The notes: generated from the letters alone by a model not told the origin. Positions 1-6,686 are shown, counted from the first letter of the stretch. The stretch is DNA of 8,604 nucleotides from Roseburia_D sp964388945 (GCA_964388945.1 CAYMCM010000082.1:1-8604); one strand, 5' to 3'. Numbers and translations: made by a program.

Positions 1-70
1 GATCTGACAGATAGAAGAAAACTTTTGAAGAAGGCTTAGCAAGAAATAGAAAAACAAGGAGAAAACCAAA
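1..70 (+). other. Upstream leader of pheT; possible tail of an unidentified upstream gene
   Basis: This short stretch precedes pheT. In firmicutes pheS normally lies directly upstream of pheT, so its last codons may be at or just before the left edge. Reading from base 1, the frame is open for twelve codons and stops at 37-39. Another frame stops at 12-14. Neither short tail carries the usual PheS C-terminal pattern, so I do not assign it. The rest is purine-rich untranslated spacer ending in the pheT ribosome binding site. Confidence 0.4.
56..61 (+). promoter_or_regulatory. Ribosome binding site of pheT
   Basis: AAGGAG lies nine bases before the ATG at 71. It is a strong Shine-Dalgarno sequence at normal spacing and supports this start, as does the MNTSLKWIKD N-terminus, which is typical of PheT. 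Confidence 0.85.
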
Positions 71-2491
71 ATGAATACTTCATTAAAATGGATCAAAGAT
101 TTAGTGCCGGGACTTGACTGTACTGCACAGGAATATATGGATGCCATGACGTTATCCGGCTCAAAAGTGGAAGGATATACCAGACTGGACGAAAATCTGG
201 AGAAGATCGTGGTTGGACAGATTAAAAAGATTGAAAAGCATCCGGATGCGGATAAGCTGATTATCTGTCAGGTTGATATTGGTGCAAAAGAACCAATTCA
301 GATCGTGACCGGGGCACCGAATGTCAGAGAAGGAGATAAAGTGCCGGTTGTTTTAGATGGTGGACGTGTAGCCGGGGGACATGACGGCAGTGTGACTGAA
401 GGCGGAATCAAGATCAAAAAAGGCAAGCTGCGCGGCATAGAGTCAAACGGCATGATGTGCTCGATCGAAGAACTCGGTTCGAACCGTGATATGTATCCAA
501 ACGCGCCGGTAGAGGGAATCTATATTTTTGATGATGCGGCAGTGGTCGGCAGTGATGCGGTCAAAGTATTAGGACTCGATGATGTGGTTGTGGAATATGA
601 GATCACATCAAACCGCGTGGACTGCTTTTCCATCCTTGGAATTGCCAGAGAAGCGGCAGCAACGTTCGGGAAAGAATTTGTTCCGCCGGTTGTAAATAAA
701 ACCGGAAATAACGAGGATGTCAATGATTATATCAAGGTTACCGTAAAGGATACCAATCTCTGCTCACGTTATACCGCAAGAGTGGTAAAGAATATCAAGA
801 TCGCCCCTTCACCGGAATGGATGCAGCGCAGACTTGCGGCACAGGGAATCCGCCCGATCAATAATATTGTGGACATCACAAACTATGTCATGGAAGAATA
901 CGGTCAGCCGATGCATGCCTATGACCTTGACAAGATCGAAGGAAAAGAGATCGTAGTACGCCGTGCAGAAAAAAATGAAAAATTCGTGACACTTGATGGT
1001 CAGGAGCGTACGCTGGATGATTCTGTATTGATGATCTGTGACGGCAAAAAAGCCATTGGTATGGCTGGCATTATGGGCGGTGAAAACTCTATGATCACCG
1101 ATGATGTGACAACAATGTTGTTTGAAGCAGCATGCTTTGATGGAACAAATATCCGTCTCTCCGGTAAAAAAGTCGGTATGCGTACCGATGCATCTGCAAA
1201 ATTCGAAAAAGGTCTTGATCCAAACCTTGCCATGGAAGCGATGGATCGTGCATGCCAGCTCATCGAAGAACTGGGTGCAGGTGAAGTGGTAGGCAAAGCA
1301 GTTGATGTTTATCCGGTGAAAAAAGAGGGTATGAGAATTCCGTTTGAGCCGGAAAAATACAATCGTCTGCTTGGAACAGATATTACGCCGGAAACCATGC
1401 TTTCTTACTTCAAAAAGATTGATCTGGGTTATGATGAGAGCACAGGAGAAGTGTTGGTTCCGTCATGGAGACAGGATCTTGAATGTGATGCGGATCTTGC
1501 GGAAGAAGTTGCAAGATTCTTTGGCTATGCAAACATTCCGATGACACTGCCGAGCGGAGAGGCGACTACTGGAATGCTTCCATTCAAACTCCGTATCGAG
1601 AGCATGGCAAGAGAAATCGCGGAATTCTGCGGATTTTCACAGGGAATGACCTATTCATTTGAAAGTCCAAAGGTATTTGACAAGCTGCTGCTGCCGGAAG
1701 ATTCCAAACTGCGTCAGACGGTAACGATCGCAAATCCTCTGGGAGAAGATTTCAGTGTGATGCGTACCTGCTCTTTAAATGGTATGCTGACCTCACTGTC
1801 TACTAATTATAACCGCAGAAACAAAAACGTGCGTCTCTATGAACTTGGAAATATTTATCTTCCGAAGCAGGTTCCAGTTACGGAATTGCCGGATGAGCGG
1901 ATGCAGTTTACGCTTGGTATGTACGGAGACGGTGATTTTTATACCATGAAAGGTGTGATCGAAGAATTTCTGTATAAAGTCGGTATGCGAAAGAAACCGG
2001 AATATGATCCGAATGCCGGAAAGACATACCTTCATCCGGGACGTCAGGCAAATGTTGTCTATGATGGAGCCGTTATCGGTTATCTCGGAGAAGTTCACCC
2101 GACCGTGGCTGCAAATTATAACATCAAAGACCGTGTTTATATCGCAGTGATCGATATGCCGGAAATTGTAAACCGTGCGACATTTGACCGTAAATATGAG
2201 GGAATCGCAAAATTCCCGGCAGCTACTCGTGACATCAGTATGCTGGTTCCGAAGGAAATCCTTGCAGGAGATATTGAAAAAGTATTTGACGAAAAAGGCG
2301 GAAAGAATTTAGAGAGCTACCAGTTGTTTGATATTTACGAGGGTGCACAGATCAGAGGCGGTTATAAATCAGTGGCATACTCACTGGTATTCCGTGCGAA
2401 AGATCGGAATCTCGAGGAAACAGATATTTCCGGTGCCATGACAAAGATTTTGAAAGCTCTGGAAAATATGGGTATCGAGCTTAGAAAATAG
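71..2491 (+). CDS. pheT: Phenylalanyl-tRNA synthetase beta subunit
   Basis: This is the large chain of the cytoplasmic alpha2-beta2 enzyme that charges tRNA-Phe with phenylalanine; the catalytic alpha chain (PheS) should be encoded just upstream, outside the window. Its 806 residues match the usual bacterial PheT length of about 800. Domains read in order: an EMAP/OB-fold tRNA-binding domain (about 40-150) with HPDADKL at 57-63; the B3/B4 core (about 210-385) with NNIVDITNYVM at 264-274, QPMHAYD at 279-285, GIMGG at 333-337 and RTDASAKFEKG at 371-381; the B5 domain (about 415-490) with RQDLECDADLAEEVAR at 467-482; the catalytic-like core (about 500-705) with NPLGEDFSVMR at 555-565 and HPGRQA at 655-660; and the FDX-ACB anticodon-binding fold (about 712-806) opening with FPAATRDIS at 715-723. 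The B3/B4 domain normally edits Tyr-tRNA-Phe. The frame is intact. queA follows after 17 nt, so the two are probably co-transcribed. Confidence 0.98.
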   Translation: MNTSLKWIKDLVPGLDCTAQEYMDAMTLSGSKVEGYTRLDENLEKIVVGQIKKIEKHPDADKLIICQVDIGAKEPIQIVTGAPNVREGDKVPVVLDGGRVAGGHDGSVTEGGIKIKKGKLRGIESNGMMCSIEELGSNRDMYPNAPVEGIYIFDDAAVVGSDAVKVLGLDDVVVEYEITSNRVDCFSILGIAREAAATFGKEFVPPVVNKTGNNEDVNDYIKVTVKDTNLCSRYTARVVKNIKIAPSPEWMQRRLAAQGIRPINNIVDITNYVMEEYGQPMHAYDLDKIEGKEIVVRRAEKNEKFVTLDGQERTLDDSVLMICDGKKAIGMAGIMGGENSMITDDVTTMLFEAACFDGTNIRLSGKKVGMRTDASAKFEKGLDPNLAMEAMDRACQLIEELGAGEVVGKAVDVYPVKKEGMRIPFEPEKYNRLLGTDITPETMLSYFKKIDLGYDESTGEVLVPSWRQDLECDADLAEEVARFFGYANIPMTLPSGEATTGMLPFKLRIESMAREIAEFCGFSQGMTYSFESPKVFDKLLLPEDSKLRQTVTIANPLGEDFSVMRTCSLNGMLTSLSTNYNRRNKNVRLYELGNIYLPKQVPVTELPDERMQFTLGMYGDGDFYTMKGVIEEFLYKVGMRKKPEYDPNAGKTYLHPGRQANVVYDGAVIGYLGEVHPTVAANYNIKDRVYIAVIDMPEIVNRATFDRKYEGIAKFPAATRDISMLVPKEILAGDIEKVFDEKGGKNLESYQLFDIYEGAQIRGGYKSVAYSLVFRAKDRNLEETDISGAMTKILKALENMGIELRK

Positions 2492-2500
2492 AGAAAGTGT

Positions 2501-2505
2501 AAGGG
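2501..2505 (+). promoter_or_regulatory. Ribosome binding site of queA, unusually close to the start
   Basis: AAGGG lies only three bases before the ATG at 2509, closer than the usual 5-9 bases. The start is still preferred because the resulting N-terminus (MDVKEFDYDLPKELIAQ) matches the family start. A weaker purine run, GAGAAAG at 2491-2497, may help. The pheT stop at 2489-2491 is close enough for translational coupling. Confidence 0.55.
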
Positions 2506-2508
2506 AAC

Positions 2509-3759
2509 ATGGACGTAAAAGAGTTTGATTATGATCTTCCAAAGGAACTGATCGCGCAAGATCCGTTGGAAGACCGTTCCGGTTCCCGGCTTCTTGTATT
2601 GAAAAAGAGACCGGGAGAAATGGAACACCGCATTTTTAAGGATATCAAAACGTATTTAAAGCCGGGAGACTGCCTGGTCATCAACAATACAAAAGTAATT
2701 CCGGCAAGACTCTATGGTGTAAAAGAGGGAACACAGGCAAAGATAGAGATTTTACTCTTAAAACGCCGGGAAAATGATGTTTGGGAAACATTGGTAAAGC
2801 CGGGAAAAAAGGCAAAGCCTGGAACAAAGATAGTTTTTGGAGAGGGTATTGTAACCGGTGAAGTTATCGATGTTGTAGAAGAGGGAAATCGTCTGATCCA
2901 GTTTCATTATGAAGGGATTTTTGAGGAGATCTTAGACCGGCTGGGTCAGATGCCGCTGCCGCCATATATCACACATCAGCTTAAAGACAGGAACCGTTAT
3001 CAGACGGTTTATGCAAAGTATGACGGGTCAGCAGCCGCACCGACTGCGGGACTTCATTTTACAAAAGATCTGCTTGCAGAGATAAAAGAGATGGGCGTGG
3101 AGATTGCGGAAGTGACGCTGCATGTTGGTCTTGGAACTTTTCGTCCGGTGAAAGAGGATGAGGTGCAAAAGCATCATATGCACTCGGAGTTTTACCGGAT
3201 TGAGCAAAAAGAGGCGGACAAGATCAACCATGCCAAAAAAGAGGGGCATCGCGTGATCACGGTCGGAACGACCAGTACCAGGACGCTTGAGGCGGCTGCG
3301 GATGAAAAAGGATTTCTGACGGAAAAGAGTGGTTGGACAGAAATCTTTATTTATCCGGGTTATCGTTATAAAGTGATTGATGGACTGATTACCAATTTTC
3401 ATCTGCCGGAGTCAACACTCGTTATGCTTGTTGCGGCGTTGACCGGACGGGAGAATATTCTGAATGCATATCGGATTGCCGTAAAAGCAAAGTATCGTTT
3501 TTTCAGTTTCGGGGATGCCATGTATTTGGAGAATCGGGAACTGTTATACAATCCGGATGCGACTTATAATTCCTGTTTCTTCGATGAGCAGGGAATGCTT
3601 ACGGTGCCGTTAGATACTTATGAAAAAGCAGTGGCAGATTATAAGAAGCAAAAACTTGCTGATACGAGGTCAGCATGGGATCTTTATCATAAACCGGAAT
3701 GGAGTTATGAGAGATCAGAAGCGTGGTGTAAGGAACATTCCGCAAACCACCGCTTTTAA
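2509..3759 (+). CDS. queA: tRNA preQ1(34) S-adenosylmethionine ribosyltransferase-isomerase, with C-terminal extension
   Basis: QueA transfers and isomerises the ribosyl part of S-adenosylmethionine onto preQ1 at the wobble base of tRNAs for Tyr, His, Asn and Asp, giving epoxyqueuosine. The family signature runs almost unbroken: FDYDLPKELIAQ at 6-17, NNTKVIPARLYG at 59-70, GQMPLPPYI at 146-154, DRNRYQTVYAK at 160-170, GSAAAPTAGLHFT at 173-185, EVTLHVGLGTFRPV at 201-214, TVGTTSTRTLE at 251-261, DGLITNFHLPESTLVMLV at 291-308 and KYRFFSFGDAMYL at 328-340. Most QueA proteins stop at about this last motif (340-350 residues). This one continues to 416. The extra 76 residues stay in frame, carry several Trp and Tyr and two Cys (355, 407), and match no domain I recognise. 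The gene is the last of the pheT-queA unit and is followed by a terminator. No preQ1 riboswitch can fit in the 17-nt gap before it. Confidence 0.96.
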   Translation: MDVKEFDYDLPKELIAQDPLEDRSGSRLLVLKKRPGEMEHRIFKDIKTYLKPGDCLVINNTKVIPARLYGVKEGTQAKIEILLLKRRENDVWETLVKPGKKAKPGTKIVFGEGIVTGEVIDVVEEGNRLIQFHYEGIFEEILDRLGQMPLPPYITHQLKDRNRYQTVYAKYDGSAAAPTAGLHFTKDLLAEIKEMGVEIAEVTLHVGLGTFRPVKEDEVQKHHMHSEFYRIEQKEADKINHAKKEGHRVITVGTTSTRTLEAAADEKGFLTEKSGWTEIFIYPGYRYKVIDGLITNFHLPESTLVMLVAALTGRENILNAYRIAVKAKYRFFSFGDAMYLENRELLYNPDATYNSCFFDEQGMLTVPLDTYEKAVADYKKQKLADTRSAWDLYHKPEWSYERSEAWCKEHSANHRF

Positions 3760-3777
3760 CTAAAAAAGGCTAAAAAG

Positions 3778-3823
3778 AAAGAGACACAGTTTCTCCGGAG
3801 TTGGGAGAGATTGTGTCTTTTTT
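3778..3823 (+). terminator. Rho-independent terminator of the pheT-queA unit
   Basis: A 14-bp stem pairs GACACAGTTTCTCC (3783-3796) with GGAGAGATTGTGTC (3804-3817), with two G-U pairs and a 7-nt loop. It is followed directly by six T residues at 3818-3823. A/T pairs lengthen the base of the stem. It lies about 20 bases after the queA stop on the plus strand. The stem base has A residues upstream and T residues downstream, so the reverse strand also has a possible, weaker tract. Confidence 0.93.
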
Positions 3824-3860
3824 CTGTAATAGTGACGGTAGAAACATGGTCGATATATAC

Positions 3861-3962
3861 AAAAATAGCATGCCCAAACTTATAAAAAAGGATTAAAAAC
3901 CATAAAAATGACTAAAAAACACTTTTTTACAACTATATGATTGACTAAAATTGCCTAAAAAA
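3861..3962. promoter_or_regulatory. Helically phased A-tracts (probable curved DNA) upstream of the mannanase promoter
   Basis: Homopolymer A or T runs of 4-6 bases lie at 3861-3865, 3884-3889, 3895-3899, 3904-3908, 3914-3919, 3923-3928 (T), 3947-3950 and 3957-3962. Successive centres are about one or two helical turns apart (roughly 9-11 or 23 bases). Such phasing is known to bend DNA and can act like an UP element. The bend and its role are inferred; the tracts are seen directly. Confidence 0.55.
3909..3960 (+). repeat. Three direct TGNCTAAAA boxes around the -35 region
   Basis: TGACTAAAA occurs at 3909-3917 and 3942-3950, and TGCCTAAAA at 3952-3960. The last two form a 10-bp tandem repeat, TTGACTAAAA / TTGCCTAAAA, differing at one base. 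Spacings of 33 and 10 bases place all three on about the same face of the helix. The middle box contains the -35 hexamer, so a protein bound here could affect RNA polymerase. An operator role is inference, and AT-richness makes chance repeats possible. Confidence 0.45.
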
Positions 3963-3969
3963 CTATAAT
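3941..3969 (+). promoter_or_regulatory. Sigma-A type promoter of the mannanase gene
   Basis: TTGACT (3941-3946) and TATAAT (3964-3969) are separated by exactly 17 bases, one mismatch from the full vegetative consensus. Transcription should start near 3976, giving a leader of about 75 bases before the ATG at 4051. The promoter lies after the queA terminator, so the mannanase gene is an independent unit. With a near-consensus core, any control would more likely be by repression than by activation (inference). Confidence 0.85.
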
Positions 3970-3989
3970 AATAAACAACAAAAAGGCTA

Positions 3990-4024
3990 ATCGTAACTGA
4001 TGGGTAATGAAATAGTGTTACGAT
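3990..4024 (+). promoter_or_regulatory. Inverted repeat in the mannanase leader, candidate operator or RNA hairpin
   Basis: ATCGTAAC at 3990-3997 is the exact reverse complement of GTTACGAT at 4017-4024, with 19 bases between. Beyond one mismatch, three more positions can pair (3986-3988 with 4026-4028, including one G-U). It lies about 15-40 bases after the predicted transcription start and ends 15 bases before the AGGAG ribosome binding site. It could be a repressor site or a leader stem-loop; the sequence alone does not decide. Confidence 0.45.
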
Positions 4025-4039
4025 CGGCAGGAAGGGAAG

Positions 4040-4044
4040 AGGAG
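4040..4044 (+). promoter_or_regulatory. Ribosome binding site that sets the mannanase start at 4051
   Basis: AGGAG is followed by six A residues and then the ATG at 4051, an ideal arrangement. The in-frame ATG at 4000, 17 codons earlier, has no good Shine-Dalgarno sequence and lies in the loop of the leader inverted repeat. Starting at 4051 also places a proper signal peptide at the N-terminus. Confidence 0.88.
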
Positions 4045-4050
4045 AAAAAA

Positions 4051-6594
4051 ATGCACCAAAAATTTAAAAGGCTGTTGACAGGGGTGATGGCAACGGCGCT
4101 CATAACACAGGCACCGGTAGTAAACCAGATTTTTGCAATTGATATTTTGCAGGCAGAAGAAACGTCATCGGAAGAAGGTGTGGTATTGTCTCAGAAAAAT
4201 GCAACCGAAGATTTTGTGAAGATCACATCTGAACCGGGATTGGGAACACAGGCAAATATAACGTATTCTAAAAATTCTGTTCCGGTTGCAGATGCAAATG
4301 CGAATGATAGTGCAAGAGCATTATTTGCTTATCTTTCTGCATTAAGTGAAAACGATCAGGTATTATTCGGACATCAGAATGATGTGAGCTGTTCTGTAAA
4401 CAAAAATGCAGAGCTTGGTGATGTGTACGATGCAACGGGTTCTGTCAGTGGTATCTTTGGGTTAGATACTCTTGCATTAACTGGTTCAGAAGCAGGGGGA
4501 ACAGATGCGGCATCTGCGCTGGAAAATTCTATTGCATATAGCAAAAAGGCGGCAGAGAACGGAGCAATCATTACATTATCTACCCATATGCCAAATTTTA
4601 CAAATGATAAGATCAAGAAAAATGCAGATGGAAGTTATGATTTTTATAATTGTGATTTTAGCGAAGCGAAAGATTTGAGCAATACCTGTGCAGAGCAGAT
4701 TCTTCCGGGTGGAACATATAACGAAGTGTTTCATGCGTATTTAGATATTGTGGTTAATTATGCAAAAGCATTACAGCAGGATAATATTCCGGTTATTTTT
4801 CGACCGTTTCATGAAAATACCGGTTCGTGGTTCTGGTGGGGTTCTACGAACAGCATTGAGACATACAAGAGTTTGTATCGTTATACCAAAGATTATCTGG
4901 AAAGTCAGGGCGTACATAATATGCTGTATGTGTATTCCCCAAACGGACCGCTGACCTCCGAAGAAGATTATTTGACCAGATATCCGGGTGACGAATACGT
5001 AGACATTCTTTCGTTTGATTATTACGATGATTATAACACCTATCCGGCAGAATCGGATGGTTCATTTTTTGAAAACATGGATAAAACCTGTGAAGTGGTT
5101 TCAGGACTGGCGGCAAAGAAAGGAAAAATAGCTTCAATTTCAGAGTGCGGTGTCAGAGTGATGAAAAAGGACGGTTCGGATAACGAAGGTCTTTTAGTAA
5201 AAGGAAATCCAATAAGAGAAGAAGCAGCCGGTACAAACTGGTATTTAAAAGTAAATGAAATTGCAAAGAAAAATAACATGCCGTATTTTTTGGTGTGGGC
5301 AAATTTTAGTGATACGAATTTCTATGTTCCATATAAGTGTGATGACAGCTATGGACAAGAAATGATAAACGAATTTATTGATTTTTATAATGATAGTTCT
5401 TCTGTTTTTGGAAACGGAACCAATTTTTATAACAATATTGAAGCGTTATCGGATGTAGCAAATGAGAAATATGCAAACGCACATGGTTATATGATTTATC
5501 CGTTTGAATTGGCAACAATTTTAGAAAAGGAAGAATTAAAGGCATCTGTAAAAAATGCAGCTGAGGTACAGTTTATAGTAGAAAATACATGCAATGCGAA
5601 AAAAGCAGTGTTGACGGCAGAATCGGATGTGGAAGATACGGAAATCTATACGGCTGTAATAGATCAGGCAACGATTCAACAGATAGAACCTACCGATGTA
5701 GCAACTATTACGCTGGTTGCTGATGGAGTGCAGATTGCACAACTGAAAAATATAAGTGTAGGGAAAGAAAAAGAAACAGCACCGGAGAATGTAATAGAAA
5801 ATTTTGATTTTTATTCTGGAAGTGATGGTTTGCTAGATGCAGGATATACAGAAAATGCAGCAGCAGGATGCAGTGCGGAATTCTTGCTGGATACAGAGCA
5901 TAAAAGTGATGGAACGTATGGAGGAGCATTCCACTACACACTTTCTACAACCGGAAATGAAGTATGGGCAGGAAGAATAAAATCTTCTTTGCCATCAAAG
6001 GATTTCTCGGCATATAATGCGTTGGAAATGTGGGTTTTGCCAGATGGAGAAGGACAGAAACTGGTGGTTCAGCTCACGGACGGTTCGGGGGAAGAATTCG
6101 AGGTTTATTTAACGGATTTTGTGAAAGGAACGAATGCGCAGTGTGTAACAGTTCCGTTCAGTTCCTTTGTAGGAAAAGAGGGAGGTACACTAAAAACAGA
6201 TGATATAACTAAGTTTGCAGTATGGTGTAATTCGATTGTTCCGGAAGGATATAGCGGAACATGGAATGTGGATGCTACGATTTACTTCGATGGAATCAGA
6301 GGCATAACTTTAAAGGATACAGATTTAACAAAAACAGATGAGAATGGACTGATCATTACAGATAAATCTTTGGCAGAAGGAACAGAACTTCAGGAACAGG
6401 AAACAGCAAATACTTCTGCGTCTTCTTGTGGACAGGATTATACCGTAAAAGAGGGTGATTGTTTATGGAGCATTGCAAAGAAATTTTATGGCAACGGTGC
6501 AAAATATACTGTTATCGATGATGCAAACAAGGATGTTGTTGGTACAGGCGGTTTGATTTATCCGGGACAGATTTTAGTGATTCCGGCAGAATAA
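4051..6594 (+). CDS. Secreted GH26 beta-mannanase with Ig-like, carbohydrate-binding and C-terminal LysM modules
   Basis: Probable endo-beta-1,4-mannanase of 847 residues acting at the cell surface. It begins with a basic start and hydrophobic core typical of a signal peptide (about 1-35). The GH26 barrel covers about 86-448: LFGHQND at 105-111, FRPFHENTGSWFWWG at 250-264 with Glu255 as acid/base, LSFDYYDDY at 320-328, and ISECGVR at 363-369 with Glu365 as nucleophile. The 110-residue gap between these glutamates fits the family. An Ig-like beta module (about 473-569) and a jelly-roll carbohydrate-binding module (about 582-751, resembling CBM11/CBM23) follow. After a Thr/Glu/Ser-rich linker comes LysM (797-845; YTVKEGDCLWSIAKKFYG and LIYPGQILVIP), expected to bind peptidoglycan. 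There is no LPXTG signal. It looks richer in A+T than its neighbours and stands alone between housekeeping genes, suggesting an accessory insertion. GH26 also includes mannobiohydrolases and a few glucanases or xylanases, so exact substrate is less certain than family. Confidence 0.92.
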   Translation: MHQKFKRLLTGVMATALITQAPVVNQIFAIDILQAEETSSEEGVVLSQKNATEDFVKITSEPGLGTQANITYSKNSVPVADANANDSARALFAYLSALSENDQVLFGHQNDVSCSVNKNAELGDVYDATGSVSGIFGLDTLALTGSEAGGTDAASALENSIAYSKKAAENGAIITLSTHMPNFTNDKIKKNADGSYDFYNCDFSEAKDLSNTCAEQILPGGTYNEVFHAYLDIVVNYAKALQQDNIPVIFRPFHENTGSWFWWGSTNSIETYKSLYRYTKDYLESQGVHNMLYVYSPNGPLTSEEDYLTRYPGDEYVDILSFDYYDDYNTYPAESDGSFFENMDKTCEVVSGLAAKKGKIASISECGVRVMKKDGSDNEGLLVKGNPIREEAAGTNWYLKVNEIAKKNNMPYFLVWANFSDTNFYVPYKCDDSYGQEMINEFIDFYNDSSSVFGNGTNFYNNIEALSDVANEKYANAHGYMIYPFELATILEKEELKASVKNAAEVQFIVENTCNAKKAVLTAESDVEDTEIYTAVIDQATIQQIEPTDVATITLVADGVQIAQLKNISVGKEKETAPENVIENFDFYSGSDGLLDAGYTENAAAGCSAEFLLDTEHKSDGTYGGAFHYTLSTTGNEVWAGRIKSSLPSKDFSAYNALEMWVLPDGEGQKLVVQLTDGSGEEFEVYLTDFVKGTNAQCVTVPFSSFVGKEGGTLKTDDITKFAVWCNSIVPEGYSGTWNVDATIYFDGIRGITLKDTDLTKTDENGLIITDKSLAEGTELQEQETANTSASSCGQDYTVKEGDCLWSIAKKFYGNGAKYTVIDDANKDVVGTGGLIYPGQILVIPAE

Positions 6595-6609
6595 AAAAGG
6601 AATAAGTTT

Positions 6610-6646
6610 ACAAAGCCCCTGCCGGGAAAAACGGCAGGGGCTTTGT
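6610..6646. terminator. Perfect 15-bp hairpin between convergent genes, probable two-way terminator
   Basis: ACAAAGCCCCTGCCG (6610-6624) pairs without mismatch to CGGCAGGGGCTTTGT (6632-6646) around a 7-nt loop. It lies 15 bases after the mannanase stop and about 40 bases after the aroA stop on the other strand, so it probably serves both transcripts. Neither strand has a T run directly after the stem. On the plus strand a T7 run is at 6674-6680; on the minus strand the T6 run complementary to 6593-6598 lies about 11 bases past the stem. Efficiency is therefore uncertain. Confidence 0.75.
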
Positions 6647-6668
6647 GCAATGTGTAAAAAACGGCAGG
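6627..6668 (+). repeat. 12-bp direct repeat AAAAACGGCAGG duplicating part of the terminator arm
   Basis: AAAAACGGCAGG occurs at 6627-6638 (loop and right arm of the hairpin) and again at 6657-6668, exactly 30 bases later. The second CGGCAGG (6662-6668) can also pair with CCTGCCG at 6618-6624, giving an alternative stem that is followed five bases later by T7. It may be a remnant of a duplicated terminator arm. Confidence 0.55.
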
Positions 6669-6686
6669 TGTCATTTTTTTGCGGAT

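Noticed and set aside
1..70. Possible T-box leader before pheT
   Set aside because: Only 70 bases are available and no T-box core or terminator hairpin is visible; a leader, if any, would be upstream of the preceding gene.
1793..2098. Minus-strand open frame inside pheT
   Set aside because: It is antisense to the conserved PheT core with no start signals; the other short antisense frames in pheT are the same.
2492..2508. Possible preQ1 riboswitch before queA
   Set aside because: The gap to pheT is only 17 bases, too short for any riboswitch and holding no such structure.
3028..3402. 124-codon open frame on the minus strand inside queA
   Set aside because: It lies wholly opposite conserved QueA motifs and its product looks non-coding in composition; treated as a shadow.
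3913..3929. AT-only palindrome TAAAAAACACTTTTTTA as a terminator or operator
   Set aside because: It is a by-product of adjacent A6 and T6 tracts with a 3-base gap and no GC pairs in the arms; better explained as part of the phased A-tract region.
4000..4050. Upstream in-frame ATG adding 17 residues to the mannanase
   Set aside because: It has no good ribosome binding site, would put a charged stretch before the signal peptide, and sits in the leader inverted repeat; the ATG at 4051 has an ideal AGGAG.
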